NCBI RefSeq assembly: GCF_018459925.1
Contig: NZ_CP075371.1
Location: 62,001 to 126,000 of the forward strand
Direction: 5' to 3'
Length of the DNA: 64,000 bases
Origin: Nocardioides aquaticus
Lineage (GTDB): Bacteria > Actinomycetota > Actinomycetes > Propionibacteriales > Nocardioidaceae
In this document: positions 15,548-23,286 of the stretch, one piece after another
Layout: each line of letters starts with the position of its first letter
Numbering within the stretch: the first letter of the stretch is position 1
The notes under the pieces: generated by a model
Told to the model about the DNA's origin: nothing
Seen by the model: only the letters and a program-made list of their open reading frames with translations
Databases searched by the model: none
Program-made: the position numbers and the translations under genes

Positions 15548-17044
15548 GTGAGCGCACGGACCACCACCGGCAGCAGCCCCGGCGCCGGCAGCACCGTCCC
15601 CGCCGGATCGACCGACGGGTGGCACGACCACAAGCGGACCCTGTGGCTGATCGGGCTGGTCGTGCCCTCGCTGGCGTTCGTCGCGTACGGCGGGTGGCTG
15701 GCCACCGGGTCCGGCCTGTGGTTCTGGGTCGGCCCGGTCGTGATCCTGGTGATCGTCCCGGCCGTCGACCTGGTCGCGGGCCTCGACCGCGCCAACCCGC
15801 CCGACGACGTGATCGAGGCGCTCGAGCAGGACCGCTACTACCGCTGGGTGACCTACCTGTTCCTGCCGGTGCAGTACGCCGGGTTCGTCGGGGCCGCCTA
15901 CCTGGTCGCCCGCGGCGACCCGCTGGGCGTCGGCGGTGACCTGACCCTGGTCGAGCAGCTGGGCCTGGCGGCCACCATCGGCTGCATCGGCGGGATCGGG
16001 ATCAACACCGCCCACGAGCTCGGCCACAAGCGGGAGGCCAACGAGCGCTGGCTCTCCAAGATCGCCCTGGCCCAGAGCTTCTACGGCCACTTCTACATCG
16101 AGCACAACCGCGGCCACCACGTCCGCGTCGCGACGCCCGAGGACCCGGCGAGCAGCCGGATCGGGGAGTCGTTCTACGCCTTCTGGCCGCGCACCGTGCT
16201 CGGCTCGGTGCGCTCGGCCTGGCGCCTGGAGGAGAAGCGGTACGCCCGCCGCGACCAGCACCCGTACCGGCCCGGCAACGACGTCCTGAACGCGTGGGTC
16301 ATGTCGGCGGTGCTGTGGGGCGCCCTCGCGGTCTGGCTCGGCCCGGTCGTCCTGCCCTTCCTGGTCGTCCAGGCGCTGATCGGCCTCACCCTGCTCGAGG
16401 TCGTCAACTACATGGAGCACTACGGCATGCGCCGGCAGAAGGTCGGCGTCGGACACCGCGAGCGCTACGAGCGGGTCGACCCGTCGCACTCCTGGAACTC
16501 CAACAACGTGGCGACCAACGTGCTGCTCTACCACCTGCAGCGCCACAGCGACCACCACGCCAACCCCACCCGGCGCTACCAGACGCTGCGCGACTTCGAG
16601 GAGTCGCCGGTGCTGCCGACGGGGTACGCCGGGATGATCCTGATCGCGCTCGTGCCGCCGCTGTGGCGCCGGGTGATGGACCCCCGGGTGGTCGCCCACT
16701 TCGACGGCGACGTCACCCGCGCCAACGTCCACCCGCCGCGCCGCACGCGGGTGCTCGCCGCGTGGCCCGCCCCGGCTGCGGCCGACCAGCCGGCCGCGGC
16801 CGACCAGCCGATCGAGGACGCCGCCGCCCCTGCCGCTGCCGCCACAGCCGTCGTCCCCGCGGACGAGGTGCTGGCTGCGCGCTGCCCCGGCTGCGGCTAC
16901 ACCTACGAGGTCGAGGTCGGCAACGAGCTGGAGGGCTTCGCGGCCGGCACCTCCTGGGCCGACGTCCCCGACGCGTGGTGCTGCCCGGACTGCGGGGTCC
17001 GCGAGAAGGTCGACTTCGTCCCGATGACCGGGAGCGACGCCTGA
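15548..17044 (+). CDS. alkB: Alkane 1-monooxygenase AlkB with fused C-terminal rubredoxin
   Basis: A 498-residue membrane diiron enzyme that hydroxylates the terminal carbon of n-alkanes. It has about six membrane helices and the AlkB histidine boxes HELGH (~156), EHNRGHH (~184), HSDHH (~334), plus NYMEHYG. After an Ala/Pro-rich linker (residues ~400-440), a rubredoxin domain follows with CPGCGY (~445) and CCPDCG (~479) to bind one iron and pass electrons directly. AlkB-rubredoxin fusions are known in Nocardioides, Dietzia and relatives. The GTG start has AGGAGGG 7 nt upstream. Two 25-bp operators precede it. It is coupled to the ferredoxin gene (TGATG). Confidence 0.97.
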   Translation: MSARTTTGSSPGAGSTVPAGSTDGWHDHKRTLWLIGLVVPSLAFVAYGGWLATGSGLWFWVGPVVILVIVPAVDLVAGLDRANPPDDVIEALEQDRYYRWVTYLFLPVQYAGFVGAAYLVARGDPLGVGGDLTLVEQLGLAATIGCIGGIGINTAHELGHKREANERWLSKIALAQSFYGHFYIEHNRGHHVRVATPEDPASSRIGESFYAFWPRTVLGSVRSAWRLEEKRYARRDQHPYRPGNDVLNAWVMSAVLWGALAVWLGPVVLPFLVVQALIGLTLLEVVNYMEHYGMRRQKVGVGHRERYERVDPSHSWNSNNVATNVLLYHLQRHSDHHANPTRRYQTLRDFEESPVLPTGYAGMILIALVPPLWRRVMDPRVVAHFDGDVTRANVHPPRRTRVLAAWPAPAAADQPAAADQPIEDAAAPAAAATAVVPADEVLAARCPGCGYTYEVEVGNELEGFAAGTSWADVPDAWCCPDCGVREKVDFVPMTGSDA

Positions 17045-17232
17045 TGCGGGTCGTGGCGGACCGCGACACCTGCGAGGGTCTCGGCATGTGCGAGGCGATG
17101 AGCGAGCTGTTCGAGGTCGGCGACGACGGCTCCGTCGTGGTCCACGACGAGCAGCCCCCCGAGGCCGCCCGGGCCGACGTGCAGGCCGCGGTGGACGCCT
17201 GCCCGGTCCTGGCCCTGCGGCTCGAGGGCTGA
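17044..17232 (+). CDS. Small 3Fe-4S ferredoxin
   Basis: A 62-residue ferredoxin with the cysteine pattern C-x5-C (DTCEGLGMCEAM) and a later Cys-Pro (DACPVLAL). This is the three-ligand pattern of 3Fe-4S ferredoxins that usually serve cytochromes P450 in actinobacteria. It starts one base inside the alkB stop (TGATG) and is followed 3 bp later by the reductase gene. Its presence beside an AlkB that already carries a rubredoxin is unexpected. It may link the reductase to the rubredoxin or serve another oxygenase. Confidence 0.9.
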   Translation: MRVVADRDTCEGLGMCEAMSELFEVGDDGSVVVHDEQPPEAARADVQAAVDACPVLALRLEG

Positions 17233-17235
17233 GGC

Positions 17236-18471
17236 GTGCGCGCGGGCGGACGCCTGGTCGTGGTCGGTGCCGGACTGGCCGGGTTCAGGGCGGTCGAGAC
17301 CGCCCGCCGCGAGGGTCACGCGGGCGAGCTGGTGCTCCTCGGGGCCGAGGAGCGGGCGCCGTACGACCGGCCGCCGCTGAGCAAGGCGGCGCTCGCCCCC
17401 GGTGCCACCGAGCCCGTCCCCTTCCGCACCGCGGAGGAGCTGGAGGACGACCTCGGGATCGACCTGCGGCTGGGGGAGGAGGCGACCGGTCTCGACACCG
17501 CCGCCCGTGAGGTGGTCCTGGGCGGCGAGCGACTGGCCTACGACGCCCTGGTCGTCGCCACCGGCGCCCGCCCGCGGGCCGTCCCCGGCGACCACCTGGC
17601 GGGCGTGACCCACCTCCGCACGGCCGACGACGCCGCGGTCGTCCGGCGGGCGCTGGACGCCGGCGCGCGCACCGTCGTCGTCGGCGCCGGGTTCATCGGC
17701 TCCGAGGTCGCCTCCGCCGCCCGCGCCCGCGGGCTCGAGGTGACCGTGGTCGAGGCGGCCGACGTGCCGCTGCAGCGGTCGCTCGGGCCCGAGGTCGGCA
17801 GGCTCGTCACCCGGCTGCACCGCGACGCGGGCGTCGACCTGCGCCTGGGCTCGGGCGTCACCGGGCTCACCGAGGTCGCCGGCCACGTGACGGGGCTCGC
17901 CCTGGAGGACGGCACCGAGCTGGCCGCCGACCTGGTGGTGCTCGGCGTCGGCGTGGCCCCGTCGACCGGCTGGCTCGAGGGCAGCGGCGTCGACCTGCAC
18001 CCCCGCGACCGCGGCGTCGTCTGCGACGACACCCTGGCCACCAACGCCCCCGGGGTGTGGGCCGCGGGGGACGTCGTGCACGCGCCCCACCCGCTGCTCG
18101 GCGGGGACCTGCTGCGGGTCGAGCACTGGACCAGCGCCGCCGAGCAGGGTGCAGCGGCCGCGCGCCACGCGCTCGACCCGTCGTCCGCGCAGCCGTTCGC
18201 CCCCGTGCCGTACGTCTGGTCCGACCTCTTCGGCCACCGCCTCCAGCTCGTCGGCACCTCCGTGGCCGACGGGGTGGTGGTCCTCGACGCCGACGACGGC
18301 GGCGTCGCCGGGACGACGGCGCTCTGGCACCGGGGCGGGCAGGTGGTCGGGGCGCTGGTCGTCGACCGTCCGCGGGTGGTGATGAAGCTGCGTCGCCGGA
18401 TCGCCGACGGCGGGCCGTTCGACGAGGCGCTGCACGCTGCCCGGGAGCTGCTCGGGCGCGCCGGGACCTAA
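17236..18471 (+). CDS. FAD-dependent ferredoxin/rubredoxin reductase
   Basis: A 411-residue two-dinucleotide-fold flavoprotein. Residues ~7-12 hold the FAD motif (GAGLAG), RPPLSK is the family hallmark, the NAD-binding GAGFIGSE lies near residue 154, and the second FAD motif is VWAAGDV. It passes electrons from NAD(P)H to ferredoxin or rubredoxin and on to AlkB. It starts 3 bp after the ferredoxin stop. The size and domains are those of the P450-type ferredoxin reductases and rubredoxin reductases. Confidence 0.93.
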   Translation: MRAGGRLVVVGAGLAGFRAVETARREGHAGELVLLGAEERAPYDRPPLSKAALAPGATEPVPFRTAEELEDDLGIDLRLGEEATGLDTAAREVVLGGERLAYDALVVATGARPRAVPGDHLAGVTHLRTADDAAVVRRALDAGARTVVVGAGFIGSEVASAARARGLEVTVVEAADVPLQRSLGPEVGRLVTRLHRDAGVDLRLGSGVTGLTEVAGHVTGLALEDGTELAADLVVLGVGVAPSTGWLEGSGVDLHPRDRGVVCDDTLATNAPGVWAAGDVVHAPHPLLGGDLLRVEHWTSAAEQGAAAARHALDPSSAQPFAPVPYVWSDLFGHRLQLVGTSVADGVVVLDADDGGVAGTTALWHRGGQVVGALVVDRPRVVMKLRRRIADGGPFDEALHAARELLGRAGT

Positions 18472-18481
18472 AGTGGGGCCG

Positions 18482-19068
18482 GTGACCTCCACCGCCCGAC
18501 CGCACCAGGCCGTCGCCACCCGCGACCGGATCCTCGCCGCGGCCGTGGACCTCACCTCGCGCACGGGGTGGGCGAAGGTGACGATGGCGCGGCTCGCCGA
18601 CGAGGTCGGGGTCAGCCGGCAGACGGTCTACAACGAGATCGGCACCAAGAACGTGCTGGCCGAGGCGATGGTCCAGCGCGAGCTGGAGGCGTTCCTCTCG
18701 GTGGTCGGCACGGCGTTCGACGAGCACCCCGACGACCTGCAGGCCGCCGTCGTGGCCGCCTCGCGCGGGGTGCTGGACCGGGCCCAGGACAACCCGCTGC
18801 TGCACGCCGTCGCCTCGGCCACGCACGGCGCCGACACCGAGCTGCTGCCCCTGCTGACCACCCACGCCGGCTCCCTGCTGGCCGTGGCCAAGATGGTGGT
18901 CGGCGAGCGGGTGGCCTCCTTCGACGTCGCGCTCGGCGCCCGCGACCTCGACGCCGCCATCGACACGGTGGTCCGGGTCGTGCTCAGCCACGTGATGCAG
19001 CCCAGCGGCCCCCCGCGCAGACCGCCGACGACATCGGGTGGGTCGCCACGCGGGTGCTGCGGGGCTGA
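18482..19068 (+). CDS. TetR-family regulator of the alk operon (reading frame broken near its end)
   Basis: The N-terminal helix-turn-helix is clear (TMARLADEVGVSRQTVYNEI), followed by a ligand domain of about 140 residues. In the given sequence the frame runs past the expected end into antisense of the next gene. Adding one C to the run of six C at 19009-19014 restores a normal C-terminus (ADDIGWVATRVLRG, then TGA at 19068) and a usual length near 195 residues. The start at 18482 is supported by TAAAGT 7 nt upstream. It is the likely repressor for the two 25-bp operators before alkB, responding to alkane-derived ligands (inference). Confidence 0.85.
19009..19014. other. Probable frameshift point in tetR (run of six C)
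   Basis: Upstream codons fit frame 2 and downstream codons fit another frame of the same protein. One extra C here joins them without loss. The shift matches the three other breaks in this window, all in G or C runs. Confidence 0.8.
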
Positions 19069-19096
19069 GCCGGAGGGGCCGTCCGCCGCGCGCGGG

Positions 19097-19678
19097 TCAG
19101 CCGACGACGCCCGCGCCCTCGAGGATCAGCAGGACGCCGAAGAGCGCGAACAGCGTCGCGGCGCCGTAGGTGATCGCCTTCTCGGGCAGCTTCCTGCCGA
19201 GCATGGCGCCGACCACGATGGCCAGCGCGTCGGCGGCGACCATGCCGACGGTGCTGCCGATCCAGGTGCCGAACCAGCCGTGCTGGGTGGCCAGGGTGAT
19301 CGTGGCCAGCATGGTCTTGTCGCCGAGCTCGGCGAGGAAGAACGCGACGCCGACGGCGAAGATCGCCTTGCCGGTGGAGCGGCGGGCCTTGTCGGCCTCG
19401 TCGTCGGTGAGCTCGTCGCCGCGCAGCGTCCAGGCCGCGAAGCCCAGGAAGGCGATGCCGGCCACGATCGCGATCACGTCCTGCTGCTCGGCGAAGGCGT
19501 CGCCGATCCAGAAGCCGATCGCGACGGAGGCGAGGTGCACCACGGCGGTGGCCACGGTGATGCCCAGGAGGACGTCCCGGGCGCGGTAGCGGCTGGCGAA
19601 GGTCATCGCCATCAGCTGGCTCTTGTCGCCGAGCTCGGCGACGAAGATGACGGCGGTGCTGAGCAGGAAGGCTTCCAC
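19097..19678 (-). CDS. GDT1/TMEM165 (UPF0016) family manganese/calcium transporter
   Basis: A 193-residue membrane protein with six predicted helices and the two family motifs: VAELGDKSQLMA (residue ~14) and LAELGDKTMLAT (~119). The acidic residues carry Mn2+ or Ca2+. Bacterial members export manganese. The GTG has AGGAGA about 7 nt upstream. The leader contains a yybP-ykoY manganese riboswitch, which fits control by Mn2+ and argues for a manganese-export role. Confidence 0.95.
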   Translation of the reverse strand: MEAFLLSTAVIFVAELGDKSQLMAMTFASRYRARDVLLGITVATAVVHLASVAIGFWIGDAFAEQQDVIAIVAGIAFLGFAAWTLRGDELTDDEADKARRSTGKAIFAVGVAFFLAELGDKTMLATITLATQHGWFGTWIGSTVGMVAADALAIVVGAMLGRKLPEKAITYGAATLFALFGVLLILEGAGVVG

Positions 19679-19740
19679 GAGGTGTCTCCTCGGCCCGGGA
19701 GGGCCAGGTCAGGGCCCGGCCGAGCACGTGGTCCGCGGGA

Positions 19741-19874
19741 CGGAGACGTCTTCGACCGGGCGCATCAGGGTTCGGTGCGCTGGTCGAAGGTCTCGTCCGC
19801 CCGGCTGAGCCGGGCCTGCCGCACCGGACCGTGAGGTCAGTGTGTCGATGCGACTGTTGAGGACTACTCCCCTT
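19741..19874 (-). ncRNA. yybP-ykoY manganese riboswitch
   Basis: On the minus strand the leader begins with the hallmark GGGGAGTAG (19872 to 19864), then GACACACTGACC, a GC hairpin (CCCGGC-tca-GCCGGG at 19814-19800), then GGACGAGACCTTCGACC (about 19798-19782) whose CTTCGACC pairs with GGTCGAAG at 19757-19750, ending in GTCTCCG. These conserved blocks and their order match the Mn2+-sensing yybP-ykoY aptamer. It lies 63-196 nt before the GDT1-type manganese transporter, one of its classic targets. Rising Mn2+ should switch the gene on. Confidence 0.9.
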
Positions 19875-19981
19875 CGTGTCCCAGGATGACGCACCGGTGG
19901 GGGTCCAGTCCAGCCGGCTCCGCGGCGTTCGGTGAACGGGTGTTGCTCCTCACGTCTACGCTCCACACGGGAGGGATGCAG

Positions 19982-21292
19982 ATGCGTCGAGGTGTGGCCC
20001 GGGTCGCCGGGGGTCTGGCGGTGGCCGCCGTGCTGACGGCCTGCGCCGGCGACCCCTCCGGCGCCGGCTCCGGCACCGCCGAGGACCCCGTGATGGGCAC
20101 CAGCCCGGTCTCCGAGGCGCTGGAGGCGCCGACGGGCGGTGGCAGCGCTGCCGGCTCCGGACGCTCCACCGACCGGGAGGACCGGCAGGACGCCGCGGGC
20201 GGCCGGGACGACGGCGTCGTGGTCGCCGACCCCGAGCACGCCGTCGAGCCGCCCGGCCCGCGCGGTCGGGACGAGGCGATCGCCCCGCCCGACATGCTGC
20301 TGTTCAACGCCGACGAGCCGCTGGCCGACGAGGTCGTGGACGAGATCGCCGCGGTGGACGGCGTCGACGAGGTCTCGCGCCTCTCGATGGCCCAGGTCTC
20401 GCTCGAGGAGCGCGTCTACACCGTCGCCGCGGTCGACTCGGCGACGTACCGGCTCTTCACCCCGCCCGAGAGCGCGCTCTTCCAGGAGCAGTGGGACCGC
20501 GTCGCGGGCGGCGAGGTCGCGCTGACCACCGCCAGCGAGAAGTCGCTGCCGGTCGACGGCGACGGCTACCTCCAGCTCGCGCTCGGCGAGGACGACGCCC
20601 AGGAGATCCACGTCGGCGCCATCGCGCCCCAGATCGACCAGGTCGACGCCGTCGTGAACACCTCGTGGGGCGAGGAGCTCGGCATCCCGGCCGGCAACGC
20701 GCTGCTGGTGCGTACCGGTCAGAAGGCGCCCCAGGCGCTCCGCCCCGTGATCGCGAAGATCCTCGGCGACCAGGCCACCATCCAGGACATGGACGTCGTC
20801 GCCCGCGAGGGCCTCGACACCGACGCCACGCAGCAGGCGTTCCTCGTCGGCGGCGTGGCCGAGGCGGTCGGCACCTTCCGCTACACCGTCGCCGGCGGCC
20901 AGGTGATCCCCGAGCAGGCCTGGGAGAGCCAGTACATCAGCACCGAGGAGGTCCCGATCCTCGGCACGGTGACCTGCAACAAGGCGATGATGCCGCAGCT
21001 GCGGGCCGCGCTGGAGGAGATCACGCTGGCCGGGCTGGCCGACAAGATCAACCCCGGCGAGTACGCCGGCTGCTACTACCCGCGGTTCATCGCCGGGTCC
21101 ACCACGCTGTCGAACCACTCCTTCGGCACCGCCTTCGACCTCAACGTGCCGGGCAACCTGCGCGGCACCGTCGGGGAGATGGACCGCGGCGTCGTGGCGA
21201 TCTTCAAGCGGTGGGGCTTCGCCTGGGGCGGCGATTGGAGCTACACCGACCCGATGCACTTCGAGATGGAGAGCCTGGTCGAGCCCCGCTGA
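19982..21292 (+). CDS. Lipoprotein with M15-type D-alanyl-D-alanine carboxypeptidase domain
   Basis: A 436-residue exported lipoprotein: Arg-rich start, hydrophobic stretch and lipobox LTAC (Cys ~21), then a low-complexity Gly/Ala/Asp linker. The C-terminal ~90 residues carry the M15 zinc peptidase motif NHSFGTAFDLN and DPMHFEM, as in VanY-type carboxypeptidases that trim peptidoglycan stem peptides. The middle ~180 residues (LFNADEPLADEVVDEIAAV) resemble no domain I recognise. I chose the ATG at 19982 because GGGAGGG lies 6 nt upstream; the ATG at 19976 is too close. It is divergent from the manganese transporter. Confidence 0.85.
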   Translation: MRRGVARVAGGLAVAAVLTACAGDPSGAGSGTAEDPVMGTSPVSEALEAPTGGGSAAGSGRSTDREDRQDAAGGRDDGVVVADPEHAVEPPGPRGRDEAIAPPDMLLFNADEPLADEVVDEIAAVDGVDEVSRLSMAQVSLEERVYTVAAVDSATYRLFTPPESALFQEQWDRVAGGEVALTTASEKSLPVDGDGYLQLALGEDDAQEIHVGAIAPQIDQVDAVVNTSWGEELGIPAGNALLVRTGQKAPQALRPVIAKILGDQATIQDMDVVAREGLDTDATQQAFLVGGVAEAVGTFRYTVAGGQVIPEQAWESQYISTEEVPILGTVTCNKAMMPQLRAALEEITLAGLADKINPGEYAGCYYPRFIAGSTTLSNHSFGTAFDLNVPGNLRGTVGEMDRGVVAIFKRWGFAWGGDWSYTDPMHFEMESLVEPR

Positions 21293-21307
21293 CCTGCGCC
21301 GGTCGGT

Positions 21308-22237
21308 TCACCGGTCGTCGGGTCGCTCCAGCAGCACGTCCCGCACGATCGCCGCGACCCGTGCCATCAGCCGCCGCGCGCGGTCGGGGTCGTGGGACCA
21401 GAAGTAGTGGTCCGCGCCGGGCGTGACGTCGTGCAGCAGCACCGGGACGCCCGCCTCGGCCAGCCGCTGGGCGTAGAGGTCGCCGTCGGCACGCAGCGAG
21501 TCCCGCTCGGCGGTCATCACCACCGCGGGCGGCAGCCCACGCAGGTCCGGCGCCAGCAGCGGGGAGGCGTACGGCTCCGCACGGCGGGCCGGGTCGGGGA
21601 AGTAGACGCGACGCACCAGCGCGCGCAGCGACGGCGAGATCATCGGCTCCGCCCCCGGCCCGGCACCGCCCTCCGGCACCTCGGTGGCCAGGTCGAGCGC
21701 CGGGACGCCGAGCACCTGCAGCAGCGGGCGCACGGTGCCGCAGTCGCGGGCCATCAGGCAGGCCGCGGCGGCCATCCCGCCGCCCGACGAGAGGCCGCCG
21801 ACGGCCAGCCGGGTGCCGTCGACCCCGAGCGAGGTGCCGTGCCCGGACTGCGGGCCGTCCAGCCAGGCCAGCACGTCGTGCGTCTGCTCCTGCGCGACCG
21901 GGTAGCGCACGTACGGGCCGGTGCGGAAGTCGACGTTGACCACCGCGACCCCGGCCTCGGCGACCAGGTAGCGGCACCAGAAGTCGTCCATGAACGGGTG
22001 GCGCATCAACCAGGCGCCGCCGTGCAGGTGGACGTACGCCGGCCGTGGCCGCGAGCCGGGCGCCCACGCCGGGTCGGTGTAGACGTGCACCGGCACCCGG
22101 CCGTGCCGGGTGGGGACGAGGTGGCGCCGGGGACCCGGCAGGTCGGTGCCTGCGAACCGGAGCTCCTCGCCGTAGCGCACGGACCACCGCGCGCTCGCGT
22201 GCATCGTCATCGCCGCGACGCGGTCGGACAGCCTCAC
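21308..22237 (-). CDS. Alpha/beta hydrolase of the hormone-sensitive-lipase family
   Basis: A 309-residue esterase with the HSL-family oxyanion motif HLHGGAWL, nucleophile motif GLSSGGGMA, catalytic Asp in ERDSLRADG and His in GADHYFWS. It has no signal peptide. It probably hydrolyses short- or medium-chain esters in the cytoplasm. It is convergent with the M15 lipoprotein gene (15 bp apart) and divergent from the quinone oxidoreductase. The GTG at 22237 is used; a later in-frame ATG (MTMHASARW) is possible. Confidence 0.88.
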   Translation of the reverse strand: MRLSDRVAAMTMHASARWSVRYGEELRFAGTDLPGPRRHLVPTRHGRVPVHVYTDPAWAPGSRPRPAYVHLHGGAWLMRHPFMDDFWCRYLVAEAGVAVVNVDFRTGPYVRYPVAQEQTHDVLAWLDGPQSGHGTSLGVDGTRLAVGGLSSGGGMAAAACLMARDCGTVRPLLQVLGVPALDLATEVPEGGAGPGAEPMISPSLRALVRRVYFPDPARRAEPYASPLLAPDLRGLPPAVVMTAERDSLRADGDLYAQRLAEAGVPVLLHDVTPGADHYFWSHDPDRARRLMARVAAIVRDVLLERPDDR

Positions 22238-22320
22238 CGGGTGGACCTCACCGCCGGGATTCGGAACGGTCGCACGGACGGATGGGTCGCCCGCGCGCGC
22301 CCTGGCCTACCCTGCCGGGC

Positions 22321-23286
22321 ATGCGCGCAGCCCAGGTCGTCACGCTCACCGGTCCCACCGACGTCGTCGTGCAGGAGGTGCCGGACGCGACCGCCGGCGA
22401 GGGCCAGGTCCTCGTCGAGGTCCACGCCGTCGGCACGTCCTTCCCCGACCTCCTGCTGTCCCGGGGGGAGTACCAGATGAAGCCCGAGCCGCCCTTCACG
22501 CTCGGCGTCGACGTCGCGGGCGTCGTCGTGTCCGGCGAGGGCTTCGAGCCCGGCCAGCGCGTCTGCGCGGTCCAGGGCTACGGCGGGGCGTCCGAGCTGG
22601 CCGCGATGCCGGTCGACTCGACGTTCGCGCTGCCCGACGCGCTGTCCTTCGAGGAGGGCGCGGCGATGCCGATGAACTACCTCACCGCGCAGTTCGCCCT
22701 GGCCGAGCGTGCCGGGCTCCGCGAGGGCGAGACCGTGCTGGTCCACGGGGCCGCCGGCGGCGTCGGCACCGCGACCATCCAGGTCGCCAAGGGGTACGGC
22801 GCCCGCAGCGTCGCGGTCGTCTCGACCGAGGAGAAGGCCGAGGTCGCCCGGCAGGCCGGTGCGGACGAGGTCGTCCTGCTCGACGGCTGGAAGGACGCCG
22901 TGAAGGACCTCACCGGCGGCAAGGGCGTGGACGTGGTGATGGACGTCGTCGGCGGCGACGTGTTCCTCGACTCCCTGCGCTCCCTGGCCCCCCAGGGCCG
23001 TCTGCTCGTGGTCGGCTTCGCCGCCGGGCAGGGCATCCCCGAGGTCAAGGTCAACCGGCTGCTGCTCAACAACACCGACGTCCGGGGCGTCGGCTGGGGC
23101 GCCTACGCGATGGCCCGCCCGGGCTACATGCAGCAGCAGTGGGCCGCGCTGGTGCCGATGATCGAGGCCGGGGTCGTCAAGCCGCCGGTCGGTCGCACGT
23201 ACGCCTTCGAGGAGTTCGGGCAGGCGCTGGTCGACCTCGACGAGCGGCGCACGCTGGGCAAGGGCGTCGTCCGGCTCCGTGACTGA
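22321..23286 (+). CDS. NADPH:quinone oxidoreductase-type zinc-independent MDR protein
   Basis: A 321-residue medium-chain reductase of the QOR group with no zinc-ligand cysteines. The NADPH-binding motif is VHGAAGGVGTATIQVAK (~142-158). It is known in the family for one-electron reduction of quinones or enone reduction. The ATG at 22321 is preceded by TACCCT 7 nt upstream, a leaderless-type box, which rules out the longer frame. Its stop overlaps the GTG of the following comB-like gene by 8 bp. Confidence 0.9.
   Translation: MRAAQVVTLTGPTDVVVQEVPDATAGEGQVLVEVHAVGTSFPDLLLSRGEYQMKPEPPFTLGVDVAGVVVSGEGFEPGQRVCAVQGYGGASELAAMPVDSTFALPDALSFEEGAAMPMNYLTAQFALAERAGLREGETVLVHGAAGGVGTATIQVAKGYGARSVAVVSTEEKAEVARQAGADEVVLLDGWKDAVKDLTGGKGVDVVMDVVGGDVFLDSLRSLAPQGRLLVVGFAAGQGIPEVKVNRLLLNNTDVRGVGWGAYAMARPGYMQQQWAALVPMIEAGVVKPPVGRTYAFEEFGQALVDLDERRTLGKGVVRLRD

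Noticed and set aside
19709..21259. A 516-codon minus-strand frame over the M15 lipoprotein gene
   Set aside because: It is a shadow. The plus strand has a lipobox and M15 motifs, and the minus strand in the same place holds the riboswitch of the manganese transporter.
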